Translations under genes and position numbers: made by a program
Shown: positions 1 to 7,557 of the stretch, piece by piece
Position numbering within the stretch: the stretch's first letter is position 1
Layout of the letters: each line of letters opens with the position of its first letter
Notes under the pieces: model-generated
What the model was told of the DNA's origin: nothing
Databases searched by the model: none
Seen by the model: only the letters and a program-made list of their open reading frames with translations
NCBI GenBank assembly: GCA_021802595.1
Contig: JAJZRT010000009.1
Span: 1-24,523 of the forward strand
DNA from: Pseudomonadota bacterium
Lineage (GTDB): Bacteria; Pseudomonadota; Gammaproteobacteria; Burkholderiales; Thiobacillaceae
DNA length: 24,523 bases
Reading direction: 5' to 3'

Positions 1-96
1 GGTACGGTCATGTCGCGCCTAGCGCGCGCGCGTGAAAAAATGCGCGCGAATATGGAAGGGAGAGCGTACATCGCCCCCTTGAAGGTGGTCAAATGA
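1..96 (+). CDS. ECF-type RNA polymerase sigma factor, C-terminal end (partial)
   Basis: The window opens inside a reading frame of 31 codons ending in TGA at 94-96. It begins GTVMSRLARAREKMR, which resembles the end of the sigma-70 region 4.2 helix-turn-helix of ECF sigma factors, where a G-T-V-x-S-R-L-x-R-A-R pattern is characteristic. Only this tail is visible, so the ECF subgroup cannot be assigned. The stop overlaps the start of the next gene (ATGA at 93-96), and that gene has anti-sigma features; such an overlap is the usual layout of a co-translated sigma/anti-sigma pair. It may direct transcription of the downstream redox operon. The call rests on a short but distinctive motif plus context. 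Confidence 0.75.
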   Translation, partial: GTVMSRLARAREKMRANMEGRAYIAPLKVVK

Positions 97-890
97 ATAC
101 CCTACCCATCACGGAAGCCGACTTGCACGCCTTCGTCGACGGCAAGCTGCCTGCCGCGCGCCGACTCGAAGTCGACGCCTATCTGGCGCAGCGCCCGGAA
201 GAGGCGGAGCGGCTGCGCGCCTATACAGCGCAAAACGAAGAACTGCGCGCGCTGTTCAATCCCGTGCTCGACGAAGCGGTGCCGGAGCGCTTAAGCGCAG
301 CGCGACCGCGCCAGTGGCAATGGCAGCGGCTGGTAGCCGGTCTTGCCATCGCCCTGTTCAGCGGCACGACAGGGTGGTTACTGCATGGCCAGCAGGCAGG
401 CGAGATTCAATACGCCCAAGGTGATTCCATGCAAGCCAGGCCGGCGCTGTACGTTGCCGGCCTGGCCCATCAGGCCGCAATCGCCCACGTTGTCTATAGC
501 CCGGATGTCAAGCGGCCGGTGGAAATCGGGGCTGACCAGGAAGAGCAACTGGTGGCGTGGCTGTCCAAACGCCTCGGCACCGCAATTCGGCCACCCCGGC
601 TGGGCAAACTCGGCTACGAGCTGATCGGTGGTCGCCTGCTGCCTGGCGCCCAGGGCGCGGTGGCGCAGTTCATGTACCACGACGCGACCGGACAGCGCCT
701 CACCTTGTACGTGTCGACCGATCAGGCGCACAACAAGGACACGGGTTTTCGCTTCGCACAGGAGGGACCGGTGAATGTGTTTTATTGGATCGACGGCAAA
801 TTCGGCTATGCGCTGTCGGCTGGAACTAACAAGGCCGAACTGGCGCGCGTTGCCACCGCCGTGTACGACCAACTGGAGAAACCGTCATGA
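93..890 (+). CDS. Anti-sigma factor, single-pass membrane protein
   Basis: A 265-residue protein. The N-terminal part (about 1-60) is cytoplasmic and helical, with an acidic/Leu pattern ('DLHAFVDGKLP', 'RRLEVDAYLAQRP') typical of transmembrane anti-sigma factors in proteobacteria. One hydrophobic segment at about 77-98 anchors it in the inner membrane, and about 165 residues lie in the periplasm as a probable sensor region. No HxxxCxxC zinc motif of the ZAS class is seen. It overlaps the sigma gene by ATGA and also overlaps the next gene by ATGA (887-890), so translation is coupled on both sides. A Shine-Dalgarno-like AAGGTGG lies just upstream. It should hold its sigma factor inactive until a periplasmic signal arrives. 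The signal is unknown; context suggests metal or redox stress. Confidence 0.8.
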   Translation: MNTLPITEADLHAFVDGKLPAARRLEVDAYLAQRPEEAERLRAYTAQNEELRALFNPVLDEAVPERLSAARPRQWQWQRLVAGLAIALFSGTTGWLLHGQQAGEIQYAQGDSMQARPALYVAGLAHQAAIAHVVYSPDVKRPVEIGADQEEQLVAWLSKRLGTAIRPPRLGKLGYELIGGRLLPGAQGAVAQFMYHDATGQRLTLYVSTDQAHNKDTGFRFAQEGPVNVFYWIDGKFGYALSAGTNKAELARVATAVYDQLEKPS

Positions 891-1339
891 CCCTGATCAA
901 CCGGCCTTTGTATTATCGACGCTTGGGCACGTTCGCCGTTGCCGCCCTCATTGGCGCTAGTGCGCTCGGACAGGCCATGCCCCACCATCATGGCCAGTCG
1001 GCAGCGGCAAAGCCCCCCGTATTTATCGCCAGCACGGCCAAGCCGTTTGCCGCGCTGATGGACGATGCCATGGCCGTCATGGATGACGGCATGAAGCGCG
1101 CGCCAATGAATGGCGTTGCGGAACATGATTTCGTGACGATGATGATTCCGCACCATCAGGGCGCAATCGATATGGCGAAGGCGCTGCTGCTCACCACCAA
1201 GGATCCTGAATTGCGCAACGTCGCCCAAGGCATCATCACGGAACAGCAAAACGAAATCAAGATTATGCAGGCCTGGCTGCAGCGCTACCAATCGGTTCAG
1301 GAAAAAGTTGCTCCCACTTCGATCACCAAGAAAGAATAA
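887..1339 (+). CDS. DUF305 domain protein, exported
   Basis: A 150-residue protein with a hydrophobic N-terminal segment (about 14-30, ending near ALGQA) that acts as a signal peptide or anchor. The DUF305 core is clear: 'HDFVTMMIPHHQGAIDMAK' at about 80-98, with the paired His and the following Met typical of the family. A His-rich stretch (MPHHHGQ, about 31-37) follows the export signal. DUF305 proteins are often found beside copper and other metal resistance genes, but their biochemical role is not established. It overlaps the anti-sigma gene by ATGA and is followed after two bases by the beta-propeller gene, so it belongs to the same operon. The family call is secure; a metal-binding role is inference. 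Confidence 0.85.
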   Translation: MTLINRPLYYRRLGTFAVAALIGASALGQAMPHHHGQSAAAKPPVFIASTAKPFAALMDDAMAVMDDGMKRAPMNGVAEHDFVTMMIPHHQGAIDMAKALLLTTKDPELRNVAQGIITEQQNEIKIMQAWLQRYQSVQEKVAPTSITKKE

Positions 1340-1341
1340 TC

Positions 1342-2736
1342 ATGCAAATCCGTCACTTCGTTTTCTCGTTGACCCTCAGCAGCCTGCTCACCGCCTCCGC
1401 GTTTGCCGCTCCAGGCGCGCAAGACCGCGTCTACACCGCTGACCAGAATACCAATACCGTTTCGGTGATCAACCCTGCGACCAACAGGCTGCTCGGCCAA
1501 ATCAAACTGGGCAACCAGCGCCCGGATGTGCTCTCGCCGCTGTACAAGGGCGAGATCAATGTGCATGGCCTGGGCTTTTCGCCCGACCACAAGACCCTGA
1601 TTGCCATTTCAAACGGTTCCAATTCGGTAGCATTCATCGATACGGCGACCAACAAGGTCAAAGGCATCACCTACATCGGTCGGTCGCCGCATGAAGGCTT
1701 TTTTACAGCGGATGGACGCGAGGTATGGGCCGTGGTACGCGGTGAGAACTACATCTCGGTGATCGACCCGCTCACCTTCAAAGAGAAAAAGCGGATCGAA
1801 ACGACCGTGGGCCCCGGCATGGTGCAGTTCCTTCCAAGCGGCAAACTGGCATTTGTCGTCTCCAGTTTCAACCCCGTGGTCGACGTGATCGACATGAAGT
1901 CGCACAAGGTCATCAAGCACATCAAGGTTGTCAGCCCGTTCTCGCCATTTCTGCAATTCACCCCTGACTTCAAGGAAATGTGGATGACGCACAAGGATGC
2001 CGGCAAAGTGACGCGCATCGATACTGCCAGCCTGGAAGTAAAGGGCGTTATCGACACCGGTTTCATCACTAACCACCTGGCCTTCGCCAAGACTGCGGCC
2101 GGCACCCGTGCGTACGTGACGATCGGCGGCGAGAATGTCGTCAAGGTGTACACCACCGACGCCATGCCAACGCTCGTCGCAACGATCCCGACCGGAGCAC
2201 TGCCTCACGGCATCTGGACCTCCGACGACGGCACCCGTCTGTATGTGGGACTGGAAAACGGCGACGCTGTCGATGTCATCGACAGCGCGAGCAACAAGGT
2301 GATTGCGCGCGTACCGGTCGGCCAGGCGCCGCAGGCACTGGTGTATGTCTCGAACGCTGTGCCGCACGGCGACGGCATTACCAACCTGGTCCCCAGCGCC
2401 AACAGTGAGCCGATCAACATCGCCCTCAAACCCGCTGCCGGCGAGGCCAAGGGTTTTGTTGTGGCGCGCAACCTGGGCGTGGTGGACTCGCTGGAAGTCT
2501 CGCTGTTCAAGCTCAGGCCACAAACCGTTTATAGCGTGTACGTCACTGGCCAAGCTACACCTGTAGCCAGTTTCAAGACCAATCCCATGGGCATGGCAAA
2601 CGGCACTGCGATCGGGCCAATGCGCGATGTGAGCAACAGTCTGAACTCCAAGGCTGTCACCGCGAGCCGCGTCCTGGTGATGGAAGGCGACGTTGCAGCC
2701 GATCCACAGAAGACCGTACTGAGCAGCGCGCCGTAA
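1342..2736 (+). CDS. YVTN-family beta-propeller protein, exported
   Basis: A 464-residue protein with a Sec signal peptide (residues 1 to about 23, ending ASAFA-AP). The mature part repeats the propeller blade signature: 'VYTADQNTNTVSVINPATN', then further 'SVIDP', 'VIDMKSHKVIKHI' and 'DVIDSASNKVIARVPVG' units, to about residue 335. The last 125 residues ('VDSLEVSLFKLRPQTVYSVY' onward) do not follow the blade pattern and look like a separate beta-rich domain. Such propellers are periplasmic and often sit next to cytochromes or molybdenum enzymes, where they may be scaffolds or redox partners; no activity can be read from the sequence. It lies between DUF305 and the sulfite-oxidase-like gene. 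A second, shorter propeller occurs at 19715-20701. Confidence 0.85.
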   Translation: MQIRHFVFSLTLSSLLTASAFAAPGAQDRVYTADQNTNTVSVINPATNRLLGQIKLGNQRPDVLSPLYKGEINVHGLGFSPDHKTLIAISNGSNSVAFIDTATNKVKGITYIGRSPHEGFFTADGREVWAVVRGENYISVIDPLTFKEKKRIETTVGPGMVQFLPSGKLAFVVSSFNPVVDVIDMKSHKVIKHIKVVSPFSPFLQFTPDFKEMWMTHKDAGKVTRIDTASLEVKGVIDTGFITNHLAFAKTAAGTRAYVTIGGENVVKVYTTDAMPTLVATIPTGALPHGIWTSDDGTRLYVGLENGDAVDVIDSASNKVIARVPVGQAPQALVYVSNAVPHGDGITNLVPSANSEPINIALKPAAGEAKGFVVARNLGVVDSLEVSLFKLRPQTVYSVYVTGQATPVASFKTNPMGMANGTAIGPMRDVSNSLNSKAVTASRVLVMEGDVAADPQKTVLSSAP

Positions 2737-2756
2737 GCAAAATGCGATAAAACTGT

Positions 2757-2773
2757 GTCAGTATAGCACTGAC
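2757..2773. promoter_or_regulatory. Perfect inverted repeat upstream of the molybdoenzyme gene
   Basis: GTCAGT-ATAGC-ACTGAC forms perfect 6-bp arms around a 5-base centre. It lies in the 65-bp gap between the propeller stop and the molybdoenzyme start. No T-run follows it, so it is a poor intrinsic terminator. It could be an operator, or an RNA hairpin that changes expression or mRNA stability of the downstream pair. Its function is not known. Confidence 0.4.
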
Positions 2774-2801
2774 CAATTTCACAACAATAACGGAGACCCG
2801 T

Positions 2802-4055
2802 ATGGCGAAGACCTCGTTGGTATTGACCGCAGAGGCGTTGCGGCGCCGTTCCTTTCTGAGACAGGCTAGCACGCTCGGTGCCGCCACCGCTTTCGGCAGC
2901 CCGGTCTTAAGTGCGCTAGCGGCGGAAGCCGGCCATGTCACGCTGCCGTTTGAAAACGGCGAGCGCGAACTGGTCGCCTATCCCCAAAAGCGGCCACTGA
3001 TTCTGCTTACCGCCCGTCCGCCCCAGCTGGAAACGCCGTTCAGTGTGTTCAACGAATCAGTGATCACGCCCAACGATGCGTTCTTCGTACGCTATCACTG
3101 GAGTGGCATACCCACCGCAGTTGATGCGCAAACCTACCGTCTCAAAGTCGGCGGCAATGTCAATACGCCGCTGGAGCTCTCGCTCGCCGACCTTAAGCAA
3201 ATGGCTGACGCCACCGAACTGGTTGCCGTGAACCAGTGTTCCGGTAACAGCCGCGGCCACCTGTCGCCGCGCGCCAACGGCGGCCAGCTATCGAATGGTG
3301 CTATGGGCAACGCGCGCTGGACTGGCGTCCCGCTACGCAAGGTGCTGGAAAAGGCGGGCGTCAAGGCCGGGTCGGTACAGGTCTCGTTCAATGGCCTTGA
3401 CACGCCGCCCGTCGGCGACGGACCCGATTTCATGAAGGCGCTCAATATCGACCATGCGCTCGACGGCGAAGTCATGCTTGCCTGGCAAATGAACGGTGCC
3501 GATCTGCCCATGTTGAATGGCTACCCACTGCGCCTGGTGGTGCCCGGCTACTACGGCACCTACTGGGTCAAGCATTTGTCCGACATTACCGTGACCGACA
3601 AGGTATTCGATGGGTTTTGGATGAGCACGGCCTATCGCATCCCGGACAATCAGTGCGCGTGTACCGAACCGGGAAAAGCGCCGACCAAGACCGTCCCGAT
3701 CAACCGCCTCAACGTGCGCTCGTTCGTGACCAGCCTGACGGACGGCATGCACGTCAAGGTCGGGCGCCAGACTGTGGTGCGCGGGATTGCGTTCGACGGC
3801 GGCTACGGCGTGAATGAAGTGGCGTTTTCATCTGACGGCGGCAAGAATTGGCAAGCTGCACAACTGGGCAAGGACCTGGGGCGCTACTCTTTCCGAGAGT
3901 GGAGCGCGGCGTTCACGCCGAAACAAAAAGGAAACCACGAACTGCTGGTTCGAGCGGTCAACCGGATCGGTCAAGGCCAACCGGCGAGCGCCCTGTGGAA
4001 TCCTGCCGGCTACATGCGCAATGTGGTCGAATCGACGCGCGTCGTCGCGGTATAA
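2802..4055 (+). CDS. Sulfite oxidase-family molybdopterin oxidoreductase (SorA-like), Tat-exported
   Basis: A 417-residue protein. A Tat signal, RRRSFLRQ at 14-21 followed by a hydrophobic stretch ending near SALAAEA, means it is exported folded with its cofactor. The oxidoreductase molybdopterin-binding domain follows, with the probable molybdenum-ligand cysteine Cys146 in 'VAVNQCSGNSRG' and the conserved 'FFVRYHW' before it. The C-terminal third is the Ig-like Mo-co dimerisation domain ('GIAFDGGYGVNEVAFSSDGG'). Family members oxidise sulfite to sulfate, or act on related substrates, in the periplasm. The next gene encodes a cytochrome c, as in SorAB sulfite:cytochrome c oxidoreductase. CGGAG upstream supports this start. 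The substrate is inferred from family and neighbour; a non-sulfite substrate remains possible. Confidence 0.85.
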   Translation: MAKTSLVLTAEALRRRSFLRQASTLGAATAFGSPVLSALAAEAGHVTLPFENGERELVAYPQKRPLILLTARPPQLETPFSVFNESVITPNDAFFVRYHWSGIPTAVDAQTYRLKVGGNVNTPLELSLADLKQMADATELVAVNQCSGNSRGHLSPRANGGQLSNGAMGNARWTGVPLRKVLEKAGVKAGSVQVSFNGLDTPPVGDGPDFMKALNIDHALDGEVMLAWQMNGADLPMLNGYPLRLVVPGYYGTYWVKHLSDITVTDKVFDGFWMSTAYRIPDNQCACTEPGKAPTKTVPINRLNVRSFVTSLTDGMHVKVGRQTVVRGIAFDGGYGVNEVAFSSDGGKNWQAAQLGKDLGRYSFREWSAAFTPKQKGNHELLVRAVNRIGQGQPASALWNPAGYMRNVVESTRVVAV

Positions 4056-4066
4056 GGGGAACTAAA

Positions 4067-4705
4067 TTGAAACATCCACTGATTTGCTCTCTGTTCACCA
4101 TCAGCCTGATGCCTGCGGCCCCAGCTTTCGCCCTCGACATTCAGCTTCCGCCTGAAACTGCTGTCTTCAAACCCAGCCAGTTGCCGGGATATGCGCTGGC
4201 CCAGCGCAATTGCATGACATGTCACTCGGTCCATTACATCCAGTCGCAGCCCACGACATCACCGCGCGGCTACTGGGATGCCACGGTGAGAAAGATGAAG
4301 AAACCGTTCGGTGCGCAATTCTCAGACGCGGATATCCCGGACATGGTCGATTACCTGGTCAAGACCTACGGTGCCGAACGCAGTAACGCAGTGCCGATTG
4401 CGAACGCGGCGATAAAGCCAGCTGCAGTTGCACCGAAGGCCGGCGCCACCGCAGCAATCGATACGAAAGCGTTGCTTGCCGCAAATGCTTGCATGGGATG
4501 TCATTCGATCGACAAAAAGGTCGTCGGGCCGGCATTCAAGGAAGTGGTGGCAAAGTACAAGGGCAAGGCAGACGCGGTATCACTGGTGGCGAGGAATATT
4601 CGAGCGGGCGGCGCTGGCAAATGGGGGCCTGTACCGATGCCAGCTTTCTCCCAACTGAGCGAGGGCGAAGCGATGGCCTTGGCGCATTATGTCCTGGCGC
4701 AATGA
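4067..4705 (+). CDS. Cytochrome c with two CxxCH sites, partner of the molybdoenzyme (SorB-like)
   Basis: A TTG start at 4067 preceded by AAGGGG (4054-4059) gives 212 residues with a proper signal peptide (MKHPLICSLF... ending PAFALD). Longer upstream reading in this frame would overlap the molybdoenzyme gene and bury the signal peptide, so it is rejected. Two haem c sites are present: CMTCH at 49-53 and CMGCH at 142-146. The first half resembles the small SorB cytochrome; the second half looks like a c551/c552-type domain, with 'GAGKWGPVPMP' supplying the likely Met ligand. They are joined by an Ala/Pro/Lys-rich linker (about 108-132). It should accept electrons from the upstream enzyme in the periplasm and pass them to the respiratory chain. 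Known SorB proteins carry one haem, so this arrangement looks like a fusion. Confidence 0.85.
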   Translation: MKHPLICSLFTISLMPAAPAFALDIQLPPETAVFKPSQLPGYALAQRNCMTCHSVHYIQSQPTTSPRGYWDATVRKMKKPFGAQFSDADIPDMVDYLVKTYGAERSNAVPIANAAIKPAAVAPKAGATAAIDTKALLAANACMGCHSIDKKVVGPAFKEVVAKYKGKADAVSLVARNIRAGGAGKWGPVPMPAFSQLSEGEAMALAHYVLAQ

Positions 4706-4785
4706 ATTTGATGCCATCCCCTTCCTGTAGACGCCTTTACTGAGCATGCCCGCCGGGGACGTGCTTCGCGCCATGCCGTCGCTCG

Positions 4786-4822
4786 CCCCGGCACAGCCGG
4801 GGGCCGGCCGGTGCTGCTTTTC
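4786..4822 (+). terminator. Candidate intrinsic terminator after the redox operon
   Basis: CCCCGGC-ACA-GCCGGGG is a perfect 7-bp, three-base-loop hairpin at 4786-4802. A short T-run (4818-4821) comes only after a further GC-rich stretch. It lies 80 bp after the cytochrome stop and 30 bp before the stop of the convergent integrase gene, so it could serve either strand. The hairpin is certain; the terminator role is moderate, because the T-run is not adjacent. Confidence 0.4.
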
Positions 4823-4851
4823 AACAACGGGCAAGCGGGCGCTGAGACAAA

Positions 4852-5868
4852 TCAGGCCGGTTTGACCCGCTTACGCAACAGACTGCCGGCCGCGTTATCC
4901 TCGAACCGGCTGGCCTCCTCAATGTAGCCATGGACCGTGCCGTCGTGGCGCCAGCCTCCTTGCTTCTTGATGTCGCGGAAGTCGGCGCCGGCGCGGTGCG
5001 CGCTGGTGGCCATGCCACGCCGCAGACTGTGACTAGACAGGTCTAGCACGTAGTCGAGTTTGACCAGTGTCGCGCAATCCTCCAGGATCGTATTCACGCT
5101 GCCCACGCCCAGAGCGGCGCTGGCCACCGTCCCCCACTTGCTGATAGACCGAAACACCGGTCCGGCCATGATGTCGGCGGCGTCGAGCCAGGCGCGCAAC
5201 GCCGCCGCCGGGCAGCAAGGGCCGTCGCTGTACGGGATCGCCTTGATGATCCCTTCGCCCAGTTGGTCAGTCTTCGAGCGCGGCAGCATGATCTCGATGC
5301 CCTCGGGTGTCCAGCCAATATGTCCGACCTCGATGGCGACCAGCTCGCTGCGCCGCAATCCGCCGAAAAAACCGATCTGCAAAAGTGCGTTGTCGCGCGT
5401 CGCCTTCAACGTGCCGGCGCTGACCAGCTGCACCACGATACGTTCCAGGTCCTCGATTGGAAGGGCCTTGGCCCTCTTCTTCGGGCGGCCGTGCGTGCGT
5501 GCGATCCCCGTCAGTGTCTTGCGCACGGTCGGTGTCGAAGCCGGATTGGGGAAGCCCTGGTGGACGTGCCACTGCGACAGTGCCGTCAGGCGCAACGCCA
5601 AGGTGCGGGGATTGAGGGTCGGCGCGTAGGTGAGCAGGTATCGGATGATCGCCGCTTCGTCGGCCGGCAACACGCCGCCCCACGCCAGGTAGTGGTTTAC
5701 GGCGGACCGGTACGCCCGGCGCGTGTTGTCGGCCGTGGCGGCGGCCAGGACGGCGCGGTGCTGGGCTGCGAGCACGGCGTCCACAGCTGTAACGGCAGAG
5801 TGCAGCGCCGACGCTGGGTGTGCATCGTTATTTTCGGCGCCGTTGTCGGCGGGTTCGGGGGTGGCCAT
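4852..5868 (-). CDS. Tyrosine-type site-specific recombinase/integrase
   Basis: From the ATG at 5868 the protein has 338 residues. An N-terminal SAM-like core-binding domain (about 30-125, 'TADNTRRAYRSAVNHYLAW') precedes the catalytic domain. All the catalytic positions are visible: Arg in 'GLRRSEL' (172/173), Lys in 'RSKTDQ' (199), HSLR (280-283), Trp306 at the usual His/Trp position in 'GGWRH', and the nucleophile Tyr315 in 'VHGYIE'. It should therefore be active. The frame stays open upstream and another ATG at 5955 is possible; neither has a strong ribosome site, and 5868 was chosen because the extra residues look non-conserved. It is divergent from the kfrA-like gene, and its 3' end faces the cytochrome gene. 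Confidence 0.9.
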   Translation of the reverse strand: MATPEPADNGAENNDAHPASALHSAVTAVDAVLAAQHRAVLAAATADNTRRAYRSAVNHYLAWGGVLPADEAAIIRYLLTYAPTLNPRTLALRLTALSQWHVHQGFPNPASTPTVRKTLTGIARTHGRPKKRAKALPIEDLERIVVQLVSAGTLKATRDNALLQIGFFGGLRRSELVAIEVGHIGWTPEGIEIMLPRSKTDQLGEGIIKAIPYSDGPCCPAAALRAWLDAADIMAGPVFRSISKWGTVASAALGVGSVNTILEDCATLVKLDYVLDLSSHSLRRGMATSAHRAGADFRDIKKQGGWRHDGTVHGYIEEASRFEDNAAGSLLRKRVKPA

Positions 5869-5991
5869 GGCTGTGTTGCTCGCGGTCGGGCTTGTAACGG
5901 GGATTACGGCAGGATAGCACGCTGCGGATCGGCATCGGTGTCGATAATCTGCCATTATCCAATGCGAGGTTTTAGCGTTTTCGATTGCCGC

Positions 5992-6038
5992 TTGACCCGT
6001 GAAATAGTATGTACTATCGTAATACGTAATACAGTACG
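5992..6038 (+). promoter_or_regulatory. Putative kfrA promoter overlapped by palindromic operator sequences
   Basis: TTGACC (5992-5997) and TATCGT (6015-6020) are spaced by 17 bp, a reasonable sigma-70 promoter. The palindrome ATAGTA-TG-TACTAT (6004-6017) covers the spacer and enters the -10 box. Immediately after it is a 7-bp direct repeat, CGTAATA twice (6018-6031), containing the palindrome CGTA-A-TACG. KfrA proteins are known to bind operator repeats at their own promoter and repress it, so autoregulation is likely here, though not demonstrated. GAGG lies just upstream of the kfrA-like ATG. Confidence 0.6.
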
Positions 6039-6056
6039 AAATAACGAGGTCTCGCC

Positions 6057-7151
6057 ATGGCAAGAGCCGGCATCTACAAATCCGAGGTCCTGCGCGCGCG
6101 CACGAAGCTGCTTGCGCAGGGGATCCATCCCTCGATCGACGCGGTCCGGGCAGAACTCGGCAACACCGGCTCGAAAAGCACCATCCATCGCTACCTCAAG
6201 GAGATTGAGGAAGAGGAAGGCGGGGCAGCCGGCACTAAAATTGCCGTGAGCGAGGCCATTCAGGATCTGGTCGGGCGCCTGGCCGGCCGGCTGCACGAGG
6301 AATCCGATGCCCGCATCGCCGAAGCGGCAGCCAAACACAGCGCACTGATTGCGCAGCGCACTGAAACGATCGCCGCCCTGGAAAAGGAGGCAGAGGCCTT
6401 CCGGCTGCAACTTGAGCGCAGCCAACTGGCCCTGTCAGAGGAACAGGCTCGGCACGAGCAGACTGCTGCCAGCCTTCGCGCCGAAGCCCTGGAACGGGCA
6501 AGACTAGCCCAGCAGGCGCTGGATCTACAAGACCGGTTGAAAGCCGAGGAAAGCCACCGGCAGTCCTTGGAGGAAAAGCATCAGCATGCCCGCGAATCCC
6601 TGGAGCATTTCCGGCAATCCGTGAAGGATCAGCGCGAACAGGAGCAGCGTCAGCATGAACAGCAGGTGCAATACCTCCAAGGCGAGGTACGTACGCTCAC
6701 ACAAACACTCGCGAAAAAACAACATGAAGCGATACACGCCCAGCAAGAGAATGGACGTTTAGTGAATGAACTGTCGCACGCCCAATCGAACCTTCATCAG
6801 ACTCAAACCGAACTGCGTACCTTGAAAGGCATCAAGGATCAATTCACATCTTCGGAGCGACACGCGGAAGAGTTGGGGCGGCGTGTCGTCGAGCAGGAGG
6901 TCTTGATCAAGGACCTGACCGCCGCTCAAGCAAACCTGGATACCAAGGTCGCAACGCTAACGGGACAGAACCGGCAACTCGAAGTCGAGCTGGCATCCGC
7001 TCGATCATCAGCGGCGACTCAAGAGCAGATCACCGAGAAAATTGAGGCTTTGCTCGCCATGGCTGCGCCAAGCGGAATGGAGGAACAAATAAAACCTCGG
7101 GCTACAAAATCGGTTCCCAAACAAGATCAGAAAACACTATTCAAAACATAA
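6057..7151 (+). CDS. KfrA-like DNA-binding protein with long coiled coil
   Basis: A 364-residue protein. The first 60 residues ('GIYKSEVLRARTKLLAQG', 'TGSKSTIHRYLKEIEEEEGG') match the KfrA N-terminal DNA-binding domain, with a helix-turn-helix-like 'GSKSTIHRYL'. From about residue 65 to 335 the sequence is almost entirely Glu/Gln/Ala/Leu/Arg heptads without proline, a long alpha-helical coiled coil. The C-terminal tail is short and basic ('KPRATKSVPKQDQK'). KfrA of IncP plasmids is an autoregulated, oligomerising protein linked to plasmid stability; homologues also occur beside integrases in chromosomal islands, as here. Here it may regulate itself and the divergent integrase, or organise element DNA. 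The family call is firm; the exact role is inferred. Confidence 0.85.
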   Translation: MARAGIYKSEVLRARTKLLAQGIHPSIDAVRAELGNTGSKSTIHRYLKEIEEEEGGAAGTKIAVSEAIQDLVGRLAGRLHEESDARIAEAAAKHSALIAQRTETIAALEKEAEAFRLQLERSQLALSEEQARHEQTAASLRAEALERARLAQQALDLQDRLKAEESHRQSLEEKHQHARESLEHFRQSVKDQREQEQRQHEQQVQYLQGEVRTLTQTLAKKQHEAIHAQQENGRLVNELSHAQSNLHQTQTELRTLKGIKDQFTSSERHAEELGRRVVEQEVLIKDLTAAQANLDTKVATLTGQNRQLEVELASARSSAATQEQITEKIEALLAMAAPSGMEEQIKPRATKSVPKQDQKTLFKT

Positions 7152-7197
7152 GGATAAGTAGATTTCTGCTGTTTTTGACATGAATCCCTGCCGACCC

Positions 7198-7414
7198 TCT
7201 CCAGCGTCCTGACACGCAGGCGGCGCAGGGTTTCCTTGCCTCCGGTGTCGATGAGTGCCATTTCCATATCCGCGGTGAAATCACCAAAGCCACGATCGCG
7301 TTCGCGCATGGTCTTTGCTATTTCGAGTCCGCGGTCGGTATCCGCATAGACCGGTGTGAGTCCCACACAAAAAAGCAAAAGAACTGCCAGTAAGCTTCTG
7401 TTGCTTGCCATCAT
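7198..7414 (-). pseudogene. Truncated LolA-like outer-membrane lipoprotein-sorting protein (5' part only)
   Basis: An ATG at 7414 or 7411 opens a frame with a signal peptide (MASNRSLLAVLLLFCVGLTP, cleaved near VYADTD). It is followed by 'GLEIAKTMRERDRGFGDFTA' and 'TLRRLRVRTLE', the start of the LolA-like 'outer membrane lipoprotein-sorting protein' family, whose members are usually about 240-260 residues. After RTLE (around 7198) the homology stops; the frame runs on through 24 unrelated residues to a TGA at 7127-7129, inside the kfrA-like gene on the other strand. Only about the first 70 residues remain, so the product cannot be functional. The break marks the insertion edge of the integrase module. 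Family assignment relies on a short segment. Confidence 0.65.
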
Positions 7415-7557
7415 CCAGAAGACCTGCCTTTCAGAATTGCGTATTTCCCCATAACCCAGATTGTCGAAAACAGGCTCGTTACCCAACGTGTCTCGGCTGC
7501 TCAGCCAGGTTGGAGACTTTCTTGCGCAACATTTGTTGCTCACGAATCATCGGAGAA

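Larger units (their letters stand above)
4706..7198. mobile_element. Integrase/kfrA module inserted in a LolA-like gene (approximate limits)
   Basis: A tyrosine recombinase and a KfrA-like protein diverge from a shared regulatory region. On the right, the LolA-like reading frame keeps family-like sequence up to about 7198 and then runs into unrelated residues just before the kfrA stop, so the module end lies between 7151 and 7198. The left end is somewhere in 4706-4851. I found no direct repeat or attachment core linking the two edges. It may be a small integrative element or the remnant edge of a larger island. Limits are inferred from gene content only. Confidence 0.45.

Noticed and set aside
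1609..2553. Minus-strand frame of 314 codons inside the first propeller gene
   Set aside because: It is antisense to a convincing exported beta-propeller, has biased His/Asp/Arg content, and has no ribosome site or family.
5868..6063. N-terminal extension of the integrase up to 6063
   Set aside because: The extra residues overlap the kfrA start and promoter palindromes, look non-conserved, and lack a ribosome site.
4706..7198. Search for direct repeats or attachment cores flanking the integrase module
   Set aside because: By eye no repeat longer than chance links 4706-4851 with 7151-7198, so no att sites are annotated.
7479..7550. 23-residue frame between glgP and the LolA-like gene
   Set aside because: It is too short and has no ribosome site. 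It may be a remnant but cannot be supported.
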